A stretch of 13,710 nucleotides of DNA from Candidatus Luteimonas excrementigallinarum (GCA_019115725.1 DXCY01000201.1:1-13710); one strand, 5' to 3'. Shown: positions 5,986 through 13,686, numbered from the stretch's first letter. Made by a program: numbers and translations. Notes: generated from the letters alone by a model not told the origin.

Positions 5986-8427
5986 ATGGGCCGAATCAGA
6001 TACGACGAAGACGAAGACAGGCCGGACAGCACGTTCGGCCGCTGGCGGCGCAGGCTGCTGATTGCCGCGCTGGCCGCGATCGGTCTGGGGCTTGGATTCC
6101 TCATTCCCTACGCGCTGTACCTGAACAAGCAGCTGGAGCAGGAGTTCGGTACCTGGAGCTGGCGCGAGCCCACCCGGGTCTTCGCCCGCCCGCTGCAGCT
6201 GGAGGCCGGACTGGTGCTGGATGCCCAGACCCTGCGCCATGAATTGCAGGCCGCCGGTTACCGCGAAGGCGACGGGGTGCGTGGCGGCACCTGGCACGAG
6301 AGCGACGGCGACTGGACCATCTCCAGCCGCGGATTCATCGATGTGGGCGGCCCCGTGGCCCCTTCGCAGGTCGAAGTGCGCCTGTCCGGCGGCCGCGTAT
6401 CCCGGCTGCGGGATGTGGACGGCCAGGCGCTGGAGCAGGCCCGCCTGGACCCCGCGCGGATCGCCACCCTGTACGGCGCCAATCAGGACGAGCGCCGACT
6501 GGTGCGGGTGGAAGACGTGCCCATGCTGCTCACCGACGCGCTGCAGGCCGTCGAAGACCGCGATTTCGCCCGCCACCACGGCATCGACCTGAGCGGCATG
6601 ATGCGCGCCGCGTGGGTGAACCTGCGCAGCCGCTCCACCCGCCAGGGCGGCAGCACGCTCACCCAGCAGCTGGCCCGCTCCGGGGTGCTGGGGATCGGGC
6701 GCGAGCAGACCTGGTCACGCAAGTTCAACGAGATCATCTATGCGCTGCTGCTGGAGTTGCGCTACGACAAGGGCCAGATCATGGAGGCCTACCTGAACCA
6801 GGTGTACCTGGGCCAGCGCGGTGCGCAGGAGATCCGCGGCGTGGCCGCGGGTGCGGAATTCTGGTTCGGGCGCTGGCTGGAAGAGCTGGAGACCGAGCAC
6901 GTGGCCCTGCTGGTGGGGATGATCCGCGGACCCTCGTACTACGACCCGCGCCGCCACCCGGAGCGCGCGCGCGAACGGCGTGATTTCGCCCTTGGACAGA
7001 TGCATGACACCGGTCTGATCGGGGATGACGAGTACCGCCGCGCGCTGGCCGCGCCACTGGGAGTGAGTGACCAGCCCGGGAGCCTGGCCGCCAACCGCTT
7101 CCCCGCCTATGTGGACCTGGTGCGCCGGCAGCTGGCGACCGAATATCCGGCCGACGAGTTGCAGGGGGCGGGCATGCGGGTCATGACCGCCATGTCACCT
7201 TCAGCCCAGGGCTACGCGGAGGGCGCGATCCGGCGCACCATCGCGTCGCTGGATACCGACAGCCGGCCGGAGCTGCAGGGCGGGCTGGTGCTGACCGATG
7301 TGCACACCGGCGACGTGCTGGCGGTGGTGGGCAGCCGCGATCCTTCCGAGCATGGTTTCAACCGGGCGATCGACGCGCACCGGCCGGTCGGCTCGCTGCT
7401 CAAACCCTTCGTGTACCTGCTGGCCCTGGCCCTGCCGGGCGACTGGTCGCTGGCCAGCCCGATCGACGATGCCCCGGTGACCGTGGTGCTGCCCAACGGC
7501 CAGCGCTGGACGCCCGCCAACGCCAACAACCGCAGCCACGGCGTGGTGCCGCTGATGGATGCGCTGTCCAATTCCTATAACCAGGCCACGGTGCGCCTGG
7601 GCATGCAGATCCATCCGCGCCGGCTGGCGGAACTGATCGGCACCCTGGCGGGCATCCGTGCCGAGCCCAATCCGTCGCTGATCCTGGGCTCGCTGGATCA
7701 GAGCCCGTACGCGATGGCCCAGCTGTACCAGTTCCTGGCTTCTGGCGGCGAGTTCCAGACCCTGCGCATGGTGCGCGGCGTGATCGATGAACACGGCCGT
7801 ACGGCCAAGCGCTACGACGAGAGCGTGACCGAAGCACAGGCCGGCGACGCGGTGGCGGTGAAGCTGGTGACCCTGGCTCTGCAGCGTGCCGTCACCTCAG
7901 GTACCGCGCGGCAGCTGGTGAACGACGGGCTGGGCCACCTGCAGGCGGCGGGCAAAACCGGCACCAGCAACGACGGCCGCGACAGCTGGTTTGCCGGCTG
8001 GACAGGCGATCACCTGGCGGTGGCGTGGGTGGGCAACGACCAGAACCAGGCCACCGGACTGTACGGCGCCACCGGCGCCATGCGTGTGTGGTCGGACATG
8101 TTCGCGCGCCTGCCCAGCGCGCCACTGGAGGTGGGCGAGGGCGGGCTGGACTGGCGTTGGGTGGCCAACGGCCACAGCGCCGATGCCGACTGTCCGCAGG
8201 CGCGCCGGTACGCTTTCGTGCCGGGGTTCGCACCGGCCTACCGGCCCTGCGATCATGGGCTGCCCGATGCGGCCGGTGCCGACCCGGGCCAGACCGGTGG
8301 CGCGCGTGGAAACGAATCGCGACCGGCCCGGCGCGGCTGGCGCAGCTGGTTCGGCCTGGACGAACCCGCCCCGCGTGATCCGCCTGCCGATCAGGGCACG
8401 CCTTCCCCCGAACCCGTACCTTTGTGA
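5986..8427 (+). CDS. mrcB: Penicillin-binding protein 1b (bifunctional transglycosylase/transpeptidase)
   Basis: PBP1b polymerises lipid II into glycan strands and cross-links them in the periplasm. The 813-aa protein has an acidic cytoplasmic N-terminus, one membrane segment (about 23-45), a UB2H regulatory domain (about 62-150), a GT51 transglycosylase (about 170-340, with catalytic E190 in EDRDFARHHGID and E282 in GQRGAQEIRG), and a transpeptidase domain. The transpeptidase motifs are S470-L-L-K473 (active serine), S530-Y-N532 and K657-T-G-T660. The C-terminal tail has C736 and C755 and ends in a Pro-rich stretch after GWRSWFG (784-790), comparable to the Cys pair and GW-x-FG tail of E. 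coli PBP1b. The UB2H domain separates PBP1b from PBP1a and is where E. coli LpoB docks. The next gene starts at or just after the stop codon and encodes a lipoprotein that is a likely partner. Confidence 0.96.
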   Translation: MGRIRYDEDEDRPDSTFGRWRRRLLIAALAAIGLGLGFLIPYALYLNKQLEQEFGTWSWREPTRVFARPLQLEAGLVLDAQTLRHELQAAGYREGDGVRGGTWHESDGDWTISSRGFIDVGGPVAPSQVEVRLSGGRVSRLRDVDGQALEQARLDPARIATLYGANQDERRLVRVEDVPMLLTDALQAVEDRDFARHHGIDLSGMMRAAWVNLRSRSTRQGGSTLTQQLARSGVLGIGREQTWSRKFNEIIYALLLELRYDKGQIMEAYLNQVYLGQRGAQEIRGVAAGAEFWFGRWLEELETEHVALLVGMIRGPSYYDPRRHPERARERRDFALGQMHDTGLIGDDEYRRALAAPLGVSDQPGSLAANRFPAYVDLVRRQLATEYPADELQGAGMRVMTAMSPSAQGYAEGAIRRTIASLDTDSRPELQGGLVLTDVHTGDVLAVVGSRDPSEHGFNRAIDAHRPVGSLLKPFVYLLALALPGDWSLASPIDDAPVTVVLPNGQRWTPANANNRSHGVVPLMDALSNSYNQATVRLGMQIHPRRLAELIGTLAGIRAEPNPSLILGSLDQSPYAMAQLYQFLASGGEFQTLRMVRGVIDEHGRTAKRYDESVTEAQAGDAVAVKLVTLALQRAVTSGTARQLVNDGLGHLQAAGKTGTSNDGRDSWFAGWTGDHLAVAWVGNDQNQATGLYGATGAMRVWSDMFARLPSAPLEVGEGGLDWRWVANGHSADADCPQARRYAFVPGFAPAYRPCDHGLPDAAGADPGQTGGARGNESRPARRGWRSWFGLDEPAPRDPPADQGTPSPEPVPL

Positions 8428-8438
8428 CCGCTGTGAGC

Positions 8439-8975
8439 ATGATCCTCCCGTTCCGTATTCCCGCAGCCTTGGCCTGCAGCGCATTGCTGCTGGCTGCCGG
8501 CTGCACCAGCGCGCCCGGCCCGGGCCGTACCCAGGCGGGACAGCCGCCCGCTGCCGGCCCCGCTGCGATGGTGGCCGCGGTGCGCGCCGCCGCCGAGGCG
8601 GGCGGGCCCGAACTGGCCGTGCAGCCGCTGCGTGATCCGCGTATCGAAGACCTGCGCATCGAAGCCGGGCGCCTGGAAGCGGCCGGTGACGTGGCCGGCG
8701 CGGCGCGCGCGCTGGATCTGGCACTGGAAGAGGTGGCCGCCGATCCGGCCCTGCTGCAGGAGCGGGCCGAGATTGCCCTATTGCAGCAGGATTTCGCCCT
8801 GGCCGGCAGCCTCGCCGAGCGCGCCTATGCGCTGGGCAGCCAGGTCGGGCCGCTGTGCCGGCGGCACTGGGCCACGCTGGAACAGCTGCGCCTGCGTGAA
8901 GGTGACGCCCAGGGGGCCGCCTCGGCGCGCACGCAGATCGAAGGGTGCCGCGTAGGCGGGCCGGAGCGCTATTGA
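8439..8975 (+). CDS. TPR outer-membrane lipoprotein, candidate PBP1b activator (LpoP-like)
   Basis: From ATG 8439 this is a 178-aa precursor with a lipoprotein signal peptide: MILPFR, a hydrophobic core and lipobox LAAG-C22. Threonine at +2, and not Asp, predicts transfer to the outer membrane. A Pro/Ala/Gly-rich tether (about 23-60) leads to three TPR-like helical hairpins (about 68-170). C140 and C170 bracket the last one and may form a disulphide. In-frame GTG codons at 8424 (overlapping the mrcB TGA as GTGA) and 8433 are alternative starts; no clear Shine-Dalgarno sequence decides between them, and I prefer ATG for signal-peptide length. Established knowledge: in P. aeruginosa a TPR lipoprotein, LpoP, activates PBP1b and is encoded next to the PBP1b gene. 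Same architecture and same position make this a likely functional equivalent. That is inference, not sequence identity I could test. Confidence 0.8.
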   Translation: MILPFRIPAALACSALLLAAGCTSAPGPGRTQAGQPPAAGPAAMVAAVRAAAEAGGPELAVQPLRDPRIEDLRIEAGRLEAAGDVAGAARALDLALEEVAADPALLQERAEIALLQQDFALAGSLAERAYALGSQVGPLCRRHWATLEQLRLREGDAQGAASARTQIEGCRVGGPERY

Positions 8976-9002
8976 GGATGTCGCGGGGATCAGCACAGCA
9001 CT

Positions 9003-9014
9003 GCGCTGAAGCGC
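9003..9014. repeat. Short inverted repeat before yoaA
   Basis: GCGCT (9003-9007) and AGCGC (9010-9014) are separated by 2 nt in the 61-nt spacer between the lipoprotein gene and yoaA. No T-tract follows, and I see no convincing promoter in the spacer, so yoaA may be read from the mrcB transcript. Confidence 0.25.
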
Positions 9015-9036
9015 TGGCCGCTGCCGGAATGGCGGC

Positions 9037-11103
9037 ATGGGCGTGATCGGGCTGGAAGCGCCCGCGCTGCCCGCTTCGGTGCGCGATGCGCTTGGCGCGG
9101 AGGGCGCGCTGGCGGCCGCGCTGCCGGGCTTCGTGCCCCGGCCGGCGCAGCAGGATCTGTCGGTGGCGGTGGCCGAGGCGTTCGAGCGCCGTGACAGCCT
9201 GCTGGCCGAGGCCGGCACCGGCACGGGCAAGACCTATGCCTATCTGGTGCCGGCGCTGCTGTCCGGGCTCAAGACCATCGTGTCCACCGGCACCCGTGCC
9301 CTGCAGGACCAGCTGTATCACCGCGACCTGCCGGCAGTGCGCGATGCACTGGGGACCGGCCTGCGCACCGCGCTGCTGAAGGGGCGCGCCAACTATCTGT
9401 GCCACCACCGTCTTGAGCTGGCCAAGACCGAGCCGCGCATGACCGTGGGCGCGCAGTCCGCGCTGTTCCAGCGGGTGGTGGCCTGGGCCGGACGTACGCG
9501 CATGGGCGACCTGGCCGAGCTGGAAGCACTGCCCGAAGGCTCGCCGGTGATCCCGATGGTCACCTCCACGGTCGACAACTGCCTGGGCACGGAATGCCCG
9601 TTCTGGAACGAATGCTTTGTGGTCCAGGCCCGCCAGCGGGCCCAGGCAGCGGACCTGGTGGTGGTCAACCATCACCTGCTGCTGGCCGACCTGGCGCTCA
9701 AGCAGGAAGGCTTTGGCGAGATTCTTCCTGGCGCGGAGGCCTTCGTGGTTGACGAGGCGCACCAGCTGCCGGAGCTGGCCGCGCAGTTCTTCGGCGAATC
9801 GCTGAGCGCACGGCCGCTGGTGGAGCTGGCGCGCGAGGCGCTGCTGGAATGCAAGGAAGTGCCGGGTGCACTGGCCGTGCTGCAGCCGCCGGCGCAGGCC
9901 CTGGAGCAGGCGGTGCGGGCGCTGCGCGCACAGATGGAGCCGCTGCCGCCGCGAGGAACCCACCGCCGGCTGGACGAAGAGGCTTCGGTCGGTGAGGGCC
10001 TTGATGTCCTGGAAGCGCGCCTGCGGGAGCTGGTACGTGCGCTGGAGCCGCTGCGCGAAGCGGCGCAGGGTATGGATGCCTGCCACGCCCGGGCGGTCGA
10101 GGCCATTGGCCGGCTTGGCCGCTGGCGGGCCGAGGTGCCTGTCGATGCCGGGCACGAAGAAGCCGCGGATGCGGTGGAGATGCTTGAGGTTGAACAAGGA
10201 GGCCAGGCCGGCATACAACCGGTGCCGCTTCCGGCCGATGCCGATACCGTGCGCTGGTACGAGCTGTCGCCGCGCGGTTTCCGCCTGCAGCGTACGCCGC
10301 TGGACGTGGCCGGGCCGCTGCGGGCCCATCGGGAAGCGTCGCGTGCGGCCTGGGTGTTCACTTCCGCCACGCTGGCTGTGGATGGGCGCTTTGACCATAT
10401 CGCCCGTCGCCTGGGACTGGAGGCGCCGCGCACGCTGCTGGCGCCGAGCCCGTTCGACTGGCCGGCGCAGGCGCTGTGCTATCTGCCCCAGCGCCTGCCG
10501 CCGCCGGGTGCGCGCGAATTCAGCGGCGCCATGCTCGATGCCGTGCTGCCGGTGCTGCACGCCTCCGGCGGGCGCGCGTTCCTGCTGTTCGCCTCGCACC
10601 GGGCCCTGCGGGAAACCGCCGCCCTGCTGCGCGCCTCGGATGCGCCGTGGCCGCTGTTCGTGCAGGGCGAGGCGCCGCGCAACGTGCTGCTGCAGCGCTT
10701 CCGCGAGTCCGGCAACGGCGTGCTGCTGGGCGCGGCCAGCTTCCGCGAGGGCGTTGACGTGGCCGGCGATGCGCTGAGCGTGGTGGTGATCGACAAGCTG
10801 CCCTTCGCCGCGCCGGACGATCCTGTGTTCGAGGCCCGGCTGGATGCGATCCGGCGCGCGGGTGGCAACCCCTTTACCGATGAACAGCTGCCGCAGGCGG
10901 TGATTGCGCTCAAGCAGGGCGTGGGCCGCCTGATCCGCAGCGAGCGTGACCGCGGCGTGCTGGTGCTGTGCGATCCGCGCCTGACCGGCAAGGGGTATGG
11001 CCGGGTCTTCATGGACTCCATGCCGCCCTTCGCGGTGACCCGCGACGTGGGCCAGGTGGAGGCTTTTTTCAATGAACCCGGGCTGGTGAGCCCCGGGCAA
11101 TGA
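9037..11103 (+). CDS. yoaA: ATP-dependent DNA helicase YoaA (DinG/XPD family, 4Fe-4S)
   Basis: This is a superfamily 2, 5'-3' type DNA helicase of the XPD/DinG group, 688 aa (E. coli YoaA is about 636). Visible motifs in order: Walker A AGTGTGKT (59-66); four iron-sulphur cysteines C122, C182, C187 and C193; VVVNHHL (208-214); DEAH (239-242); TSATL (442-446); FREGVDV (569-575); and QGVGRLIRS (627-635). The phrase NCLGTECPFWNECFV is close to the E. coli YoaA Fe-S segment, and the next gene is tsaB, as in E. coli, so I name it YoaA and not DinG. In E. coli YoaA works with the HolC (chi) subunit of the Pol III clamp loader at damaged forks. ATG 9037 is preceded by GGAA (9026-9029) at a suitable distance; GTG 9043 is a less likely start. 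A small stem-loop lies in the last codons. Confidence 0.92.
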   Translation: MGVIGLEAPALPASVRDALGAEGALAAALPGFVPRPAQQDLSVAVAEAFERRDSLLAEAGTGTGKTYAYLVPALLSGLKTIVSTGTRALQDQLYHRDLPAVRDALGTGLRTALLKGRANYLCHHRLELAKTEPRMTVGAQSALFQRVVAWAGRTRMGDLAELEALPEGSPVIPMVTSTVDNCLGTECPFWNECFVVQARQRAQAADLVVVNHHLLLADLALKQEGFGEILPGAEAFVVDEAHQLPELAAQFFGESLSARPLVELAREALLECKEVPGALAVLQPPAQALEQAVRALRAQMEPLPPRGTHRRLDEEASVGEGLDVLEARLRELVRALEPLREAAQGMDACHARAVEAIGRLGRWRAEVPVDAGHEEAADAVEMLEVEQGGQAGIQPVPLPADADTVRWYELSPRGFRLQRTPLDVAGPLRAHREASRAAWVFTSATLAVDGRFDHIARRLGLEAPRTLLAPSPFDWPAQALCYLPQRLPPPGAREFSGAMLDAVLPVLHASGGRAFLLFASHRALRETAALLRASDAPWPLFVQGEAPRNVLLQRFRESGNGVLLGAASFREGVDVAGDALSVVVIDKLPFAAPDDPVFEARLDAIRRAGGNPFTDEQLPQAVIALKQGVGRLIRSERDRGVLVLCDPRLTGKGYGRVFMDSMPPFAVTRDVGQVEAFFNEPGLVSPGQ
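11077..11097 (+). promoter_or_regulatory. Stem-loop in the 3' end of yoaA, just upstream of tsaB
   Basis: CCCGGGCT (11077-11084) pairs with AGCCCCGGG (11089-11097) with a one-base bulge and a 4-nt loop. It ends 3 nt before the yoaA stop codon. There is no T-tract after it. It could slow ribosomes or affect tsaB initiation; that role is inferred from position. Confidence 0.35.
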
Positions 11104-11117
11104 GCGCGCTGCAATGA
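11100..11117 (+). other. 5-codon minicistron bridging yoaA stop and tsaB start
   Basis: The open frame ATG AGC GCG CTG CAA TGA starts on ATGA shared with the yoaA stop (11101-11103). It ends on ATGA shared with the tsaB start (11114-11116). The three frames are all different. No strong Shine-Dalgarno sequence precedes tsaB, so terminating ribosomes could reinitiate in relay. The reading frame is certain; translation is untested. Confidence 0.3.
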
Positions 11118-11812
11118 ACCTGATCGCATTTGAAACATCGACCGAGGCCTGCTCGGTGGCCCTGTGGCGTGATGGCGAAGTGCTGGAGCGCTTCGAGGTC
11201 GCGCCGCGCCGCCATGCGGAACTGGCGCTGCCCTGGGCGCAGGCGCTGCTGGCCGAAGCCGGCATGGCGCGCTCGCAGCTGGACGCGGTAGCCGTCGGTC
11301 GCGGGCCGGGGGCGTTTACCGGCGTGCGGCTCGGCATCGCCCTGGCCCAGGGGATCGCCCTGGCGCTCGACCTGCCGATGCTGCCGGTGTCGACCCTGGC
11401 TGCCCTGGCCATGCGTGCCCCGGCGCCGGGCAAGGTGCTGGCCGCGATCGATGCGCGCATGGGCGAGGTGTACGTGGCTGCGTTCGAACGCACCGCGGTG
11501 GGTGTGGAGCCGCTGGGGACGGAGTCCGTGCTTGCCCCGGATGCGGTGCAGCTGCCCGCCGGTGACGGTGCGTGGCAGGGCGTGGGAACCGGTTTCGGGG
11601 CGATGGAGGGCGTGCTGCAGTCCAGGCTCGGCGCGGCCTTGTCCAGCGTTGATGCCGGCGCGCTGCCGGGCGCTGGCGATCTCGCCCGGCTCGCGGCCCT
11701 TGCATGGGCACGCGGCGAGCAGGTGCCGCCGGAGCTGGTGGAGCCCGCCTACCTGCGTGACAACGTGGCCCTGACGCTCGACCAGCAGCGGGCCCTGCAC
11801 GCCGCCCGCTGA
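11114..11812 (+). CDS. tsaB: tRNA N6-threonylcarbamoyladenosine biosynthesis protein TsaB
   Basis: TsaB is the non-catalytic scaffold of the TsaB-TsaD-TsaE complex, which places t6A at position 37 of ANN-decoding tRNAs. The 232-aa product begins MNLIAFETSTEACSVAL, matching the N-terminal beta strand of the ASKHA fold and fixing ATG 11114 as the start. It carries the family signature GRGPGAFTGVRLG (about 62-74), followed by VSTLAALA. Length is normal for the family (E. coli 231 aa). It follows yoaA by 10 nt, so the two are very probably co-transcribed. It ends facing the tonB-like gene on the other strand. Confidence 0.95.
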   Translation: MNLIAFETSTEACSVALWRDGEVLERFEVAPRRHAELALPWAQALLAEAGMARSQLDAVAVGRGPGAFTGVRLGIALAQGIALALDLPMLPVSTLAALAMRAPAPGKVLAAIDARMGEVYVAAFERTAVGVEPLGTESVLAPDAVQLPAGDGAWQGVGTGFGAMEGVLQSRLGAALSSVDAGALPGAGDLARLAALAWARGEQVPPELVEPAYLRDNVALTLDQQRALHAAR

Positions 11813-11833
11813 GCAGGGCGGATCGTCCGCTGC
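11813..11833 (+). terminator. Hairpin directly after tsaB
   Basis: GCGGA (11818-11822) and TCCGC (11826-11830) form a 5-bp stem with a TCG loop. Outer GCA/TGC (11813-11815 with 11831-11833) extends it across a GG bulge. It is followed by GAAAA and not a T-tract on the plus strand, so it is a weak intrinsic terminator at best. Confidence 0.35.
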
Positions 11834-11853
11834 GAAAACCCGGGACCCGGGTT
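11834..11853 (-). terminator. Terminator of the gshB-tonB transcript
   Basis: AACCCGGG and CCCGGGTT (11837-11853) are exact inverted arms around one base, giving a 7-bp stem with a 3-nt loop. Read on the minus strand it overlaps the tonB stop codon and runs into TTTT (11838-11835), a short U-tract. In the other direction it may also stop tsaB transcripts. Confidence 0.55.
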
Positions 11854-12731
11854 CAGCTGTCGACCAGAGTGCCGGCCGGCAGGAACTGCCAGGTGCGGGT
11901 CACGTGGAGGACATCGATGTTCTCCTCCGTGGCCGGCAGGGGCGGGTAGGGTTCGGCCAGCTGGGCAATCCGCAGCGCGGCGTCGTCCAGCAGATGGATG
12001 CCGCTGGAGCGGATCACCTGCGCGCTCTCCACCGATCCGTCGCGGCGGATCGCCACACTGATTACCAGCTCGCCGGCCAGGCGCCGGCGCCGGGCTTCAT
12101 CCGGATAGTTCAGGTTGCCGATCCGCTCCACCCGGTCCACCCATTGGCGCAGGTAGGCGGCGTAGGCGTACTCCTGGGTACTGGCGGACACGAATTTGCG
12201 CTTGGGGCGCTTGGCGTACTGCTCCGAGCGCAGGTGGATCTCGGCGGCCAGGCGGGCCATCTCCATGTCGCGCTCGATCCGCTCCTCGCCCTGCGGCAAC
12301 AGGCTGGGATCGGCCTGGCGCGAAGGGTCCGGCGCGGCCACGGTGTGCTCGCCGCGATGGCTGGTGACCACCCTGGCCTCGGGCGGCGGCTGGGCATCGG
12401 GCGACTGGGCGCGCAGCGGTTCGGGGGCGATTCCGGTTTCGTCCTGCGGCGCCAGGCCCAGCTGGGATTCGCGCGGACGCAGGCTTTCCTCGTGCTCGCC
12501 GCCCCCCTGGTTGCTGGCCTGGGCCAGGAAGTCGGCCTGGGCCTGGGTCAGCGGGCTGGTGGTTTCGGTGAGGATCACATCCAGCGTCGGCGTGACCGGC
12601 GCGGCATCCTCCATGCTGAAGCCAAGGCCCAGCACCAGCATGCCGTGCAGCAGCAGCGACAGCACCAGGGTGGCGCCCAGACGCTGCTGGTCGCCTACCT
12701 GGGGCCCGGGCGGGGCGATCGCCAGCGTCAT
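11853..12731 (-). CDS. TonB-family energy transducer (TonB3-like)
   Basis: TonB proteins couple the inner-membrane proton gradient (via ExbB/ExbD) to outer-membrane processes. The 292-aa protein has an N-terminal membrane anchor (about 18-39) containing SLLLHG with H29, matching the conserved TonB transmembrane histidine. A periplasmic region follows (about 40-200), rich in Glu/Gln and charged residues and without a classic long EP/KP run. The C-terminal TonB domain (about 205-286) has NYPDEARRRRLAGELVIS and a DGSV turn. It starts 10 nt after gshB and is very likely in its operon. In P. aeruginosa the same neighbour arrangement holds tonB3, reported to be needed for twitching motility and type IV pilus assembly, and not the iron-uptake TonB1. 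No exbB/exbD genes are present in the window. The family is certain; the TonB3 role is inferred from gene order. Confidence 0.85.
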   Translation of the reverse strand: MTLAIAPPGPQVGDQQRLGATLVLSLLLHGMLVLGLGFSMEDAAPVTPTLDVILTETTSPLTQAQADFLAQASNQGGGEHEESLRPRESQLGLAPQDETGIAPEPLRAQSPDAQPPPEARVVTSHRGEHTVAAPDPSRQADPSLLPQGEERIERDMEMARLAAEIHLRSEQYAKRPKRKFVSASTQEYAYAAYLRQWVDRVERIGNLNYPDEARRRRLAGELVISVAIRRDGSVESAQVIRSSGIHLLDDAALRIAQLAEPYPPLPATEENIDVLHVTRTWQFLPAGTLVDS

Positions 12732-12745
12732 CGCGGCTGCGTCAC
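12728..12745 (-). other. 5-codon minicistron bridging gshB stop and tonB start
   Basis: On the minus strand GTG ACG CAG CCG CGA TGA begins on GTGA shared with the gshB stop (12744-12742). It ends on ATGA shared with the tonB start (12731-12729). The layout and 10-nt spacing equal those at yoaA/tsaB. Translation is untested. Confidence 0.3.
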
Positions 12746-13686
12746 GCTCCGGCCTCGATCGCCGCGAACAGGTCGCCGGCGATATCCAGGCCGAACTGGG
12801 CGTCCAGCTCGCGGATGCAGGTGGGGCTGGTCACGTTGACTTCGGTCAGCCAGTCGCCGATCACGTCCAGACCCACGAACACCATGCCGCGGCGCTTCAT
12901 TTCCGGGCCCACCTGGGCCGCGATCCAGCGGTCGCGATCGCTCAGTGGGCGGCCCTCGCCGCGTCCGCCCACTGCCAGGTTGCCGCGGAAGTCGTCGCCC
13001 TGGGGAATGCGCGCCAGGCAGTAGGGCACCGGCTCGCCGTTCACCAGCAGGATGCGCTTGTCGCCCTCCACGATCTCCGGCAGGTAGCGCTGCGCCATCG
13101 CGGTGCGGCGGTTGCCGTCGGTCAGCGTTTCCAGGATCACGTTGATGTTGGGATCCTTCGGTCCGGTGCGGAAGATCGAGCGCCCGCCCATGCCGTCCAG
13201 CGGCTTGAGGATGGCATCGCCCTGTGCGGCGACGAAGGCCTTCAGTTCGCTGGCGCTGCGTGACACCAGGGTGGGCGGGCAGCACTGCGGGAATTCCAGC
13301 GCCGCGAGCTTCTCGTTGAGGTCGCGCAGGCCGCGCGGATCATTCACCACCCGGGCACCGGCGGCCTGGGCCAGGCCGAGGATCTGGGTGTCGTAGATGT
13401 ACTCGGCATCCACCGGCGGGTCGCGGCGCATCAGCACCACGTCGCCGGGGCCGAATGCCCGGCGTGACTCCGCGCCCAGCGTGAACCAGTCTTCGGGGTC
13501 GTCGCGCACCGAAAGCGGTGCCACGCGGGCCTGTGCCACGCCGCCATCCAGCGACAGTCCGCCGGGCAGCACGTAGTGCAGCCGGTGCCCCCGGCGCTGG
13601 GCGGCGAGCAGCATCGCGAAGGTGGAATCCTTGGCGACGGTGATCGCGCTGATCGGATCCATGATGACGATGACATCAAGCGTCAT
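12742..13686 (-). CDS. gshB: Glutathione synthetase
   Basis: GshB ligates gamma-glutamylcysteine and glycine using ATP to make glutathione, the second step of the pathway, in the cytoplasm. The 314-aa protein (E. coli 316) shows similarity to E. coli GshB along its length: VIMDPIS (7-13) near the N-terminus, MRRDPP (86-91), the ATP-grasp loop KPLDGMGGRSIFR (161-173), EGDKRILLVNGEPVPY (207-222), GGRGEGRPL (240-248), and the metal-binding segment GLDVIGDWLTEVNVTSPT (272-289) with D274, E282 and N284. ATG 13686 has no clear Shine-Dalgarno sequence in the 24 bases available; ATG at codon 9 would cut into the first strand and is unlikely. It heads a two-gene transcript with the tonB-like gene. Confidence 0.96.
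   Translation of the reverse strand: MTLDVIVIMDPISAITVAKDSTFAMLLAAQRRGHRLHYVLPGGLSLDGGVAQARVAPLSVRDDPEDWFTLGAESRRAFGPGDVVLMRRDPPVDAEYIYDTQILGLAQAAGARVVNDPRGLRDLNEKLAALEFPQCCPPTLVSRSASELKAFVAAQGDAILKPLDGMGGRSIFRTGPKDPNINVILETLTDGNRRTAMAQRYLPEIVEGDKRILLVNGEPVPYCLARIPQGDDFRGNLAVGGRGEGRPLSDRDRWIAAQVGPEMKRRGMVFVGLDVIGDWLTEVNVTSPTCIRELDAQFGLDIAGDLFAAIEAGA

Noticed and set aside
5860..6579. Upstream extension of the glycosyltransferase frame by about 240 codons
   Set aside because: It is antisense to the mrcB 5' end. GGAG before ATG 5859 and the family similarity both support the shorter start.
7897..11493. Very long open frame on the minus strand opposite mrcB, the lipoprotein gene, yoaA and tsaB (about 1,200 codons)
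   Set aside because: Antisense frames stay open in high-GC coding DNA. Its translation is low-complexity and rich in Arg, Gln, His and Ala, with no recognisable domain, and it crosses four well-supported genes and their junctions.
11904..12839. 311-codon plus-strand frame opposite the tonB-like gene
   Set aside because: It is a His/Gln/Gly-rich shadow of the TonB-family gene, whose transmembrane and C-terminal motifs are clear on the minus strand.
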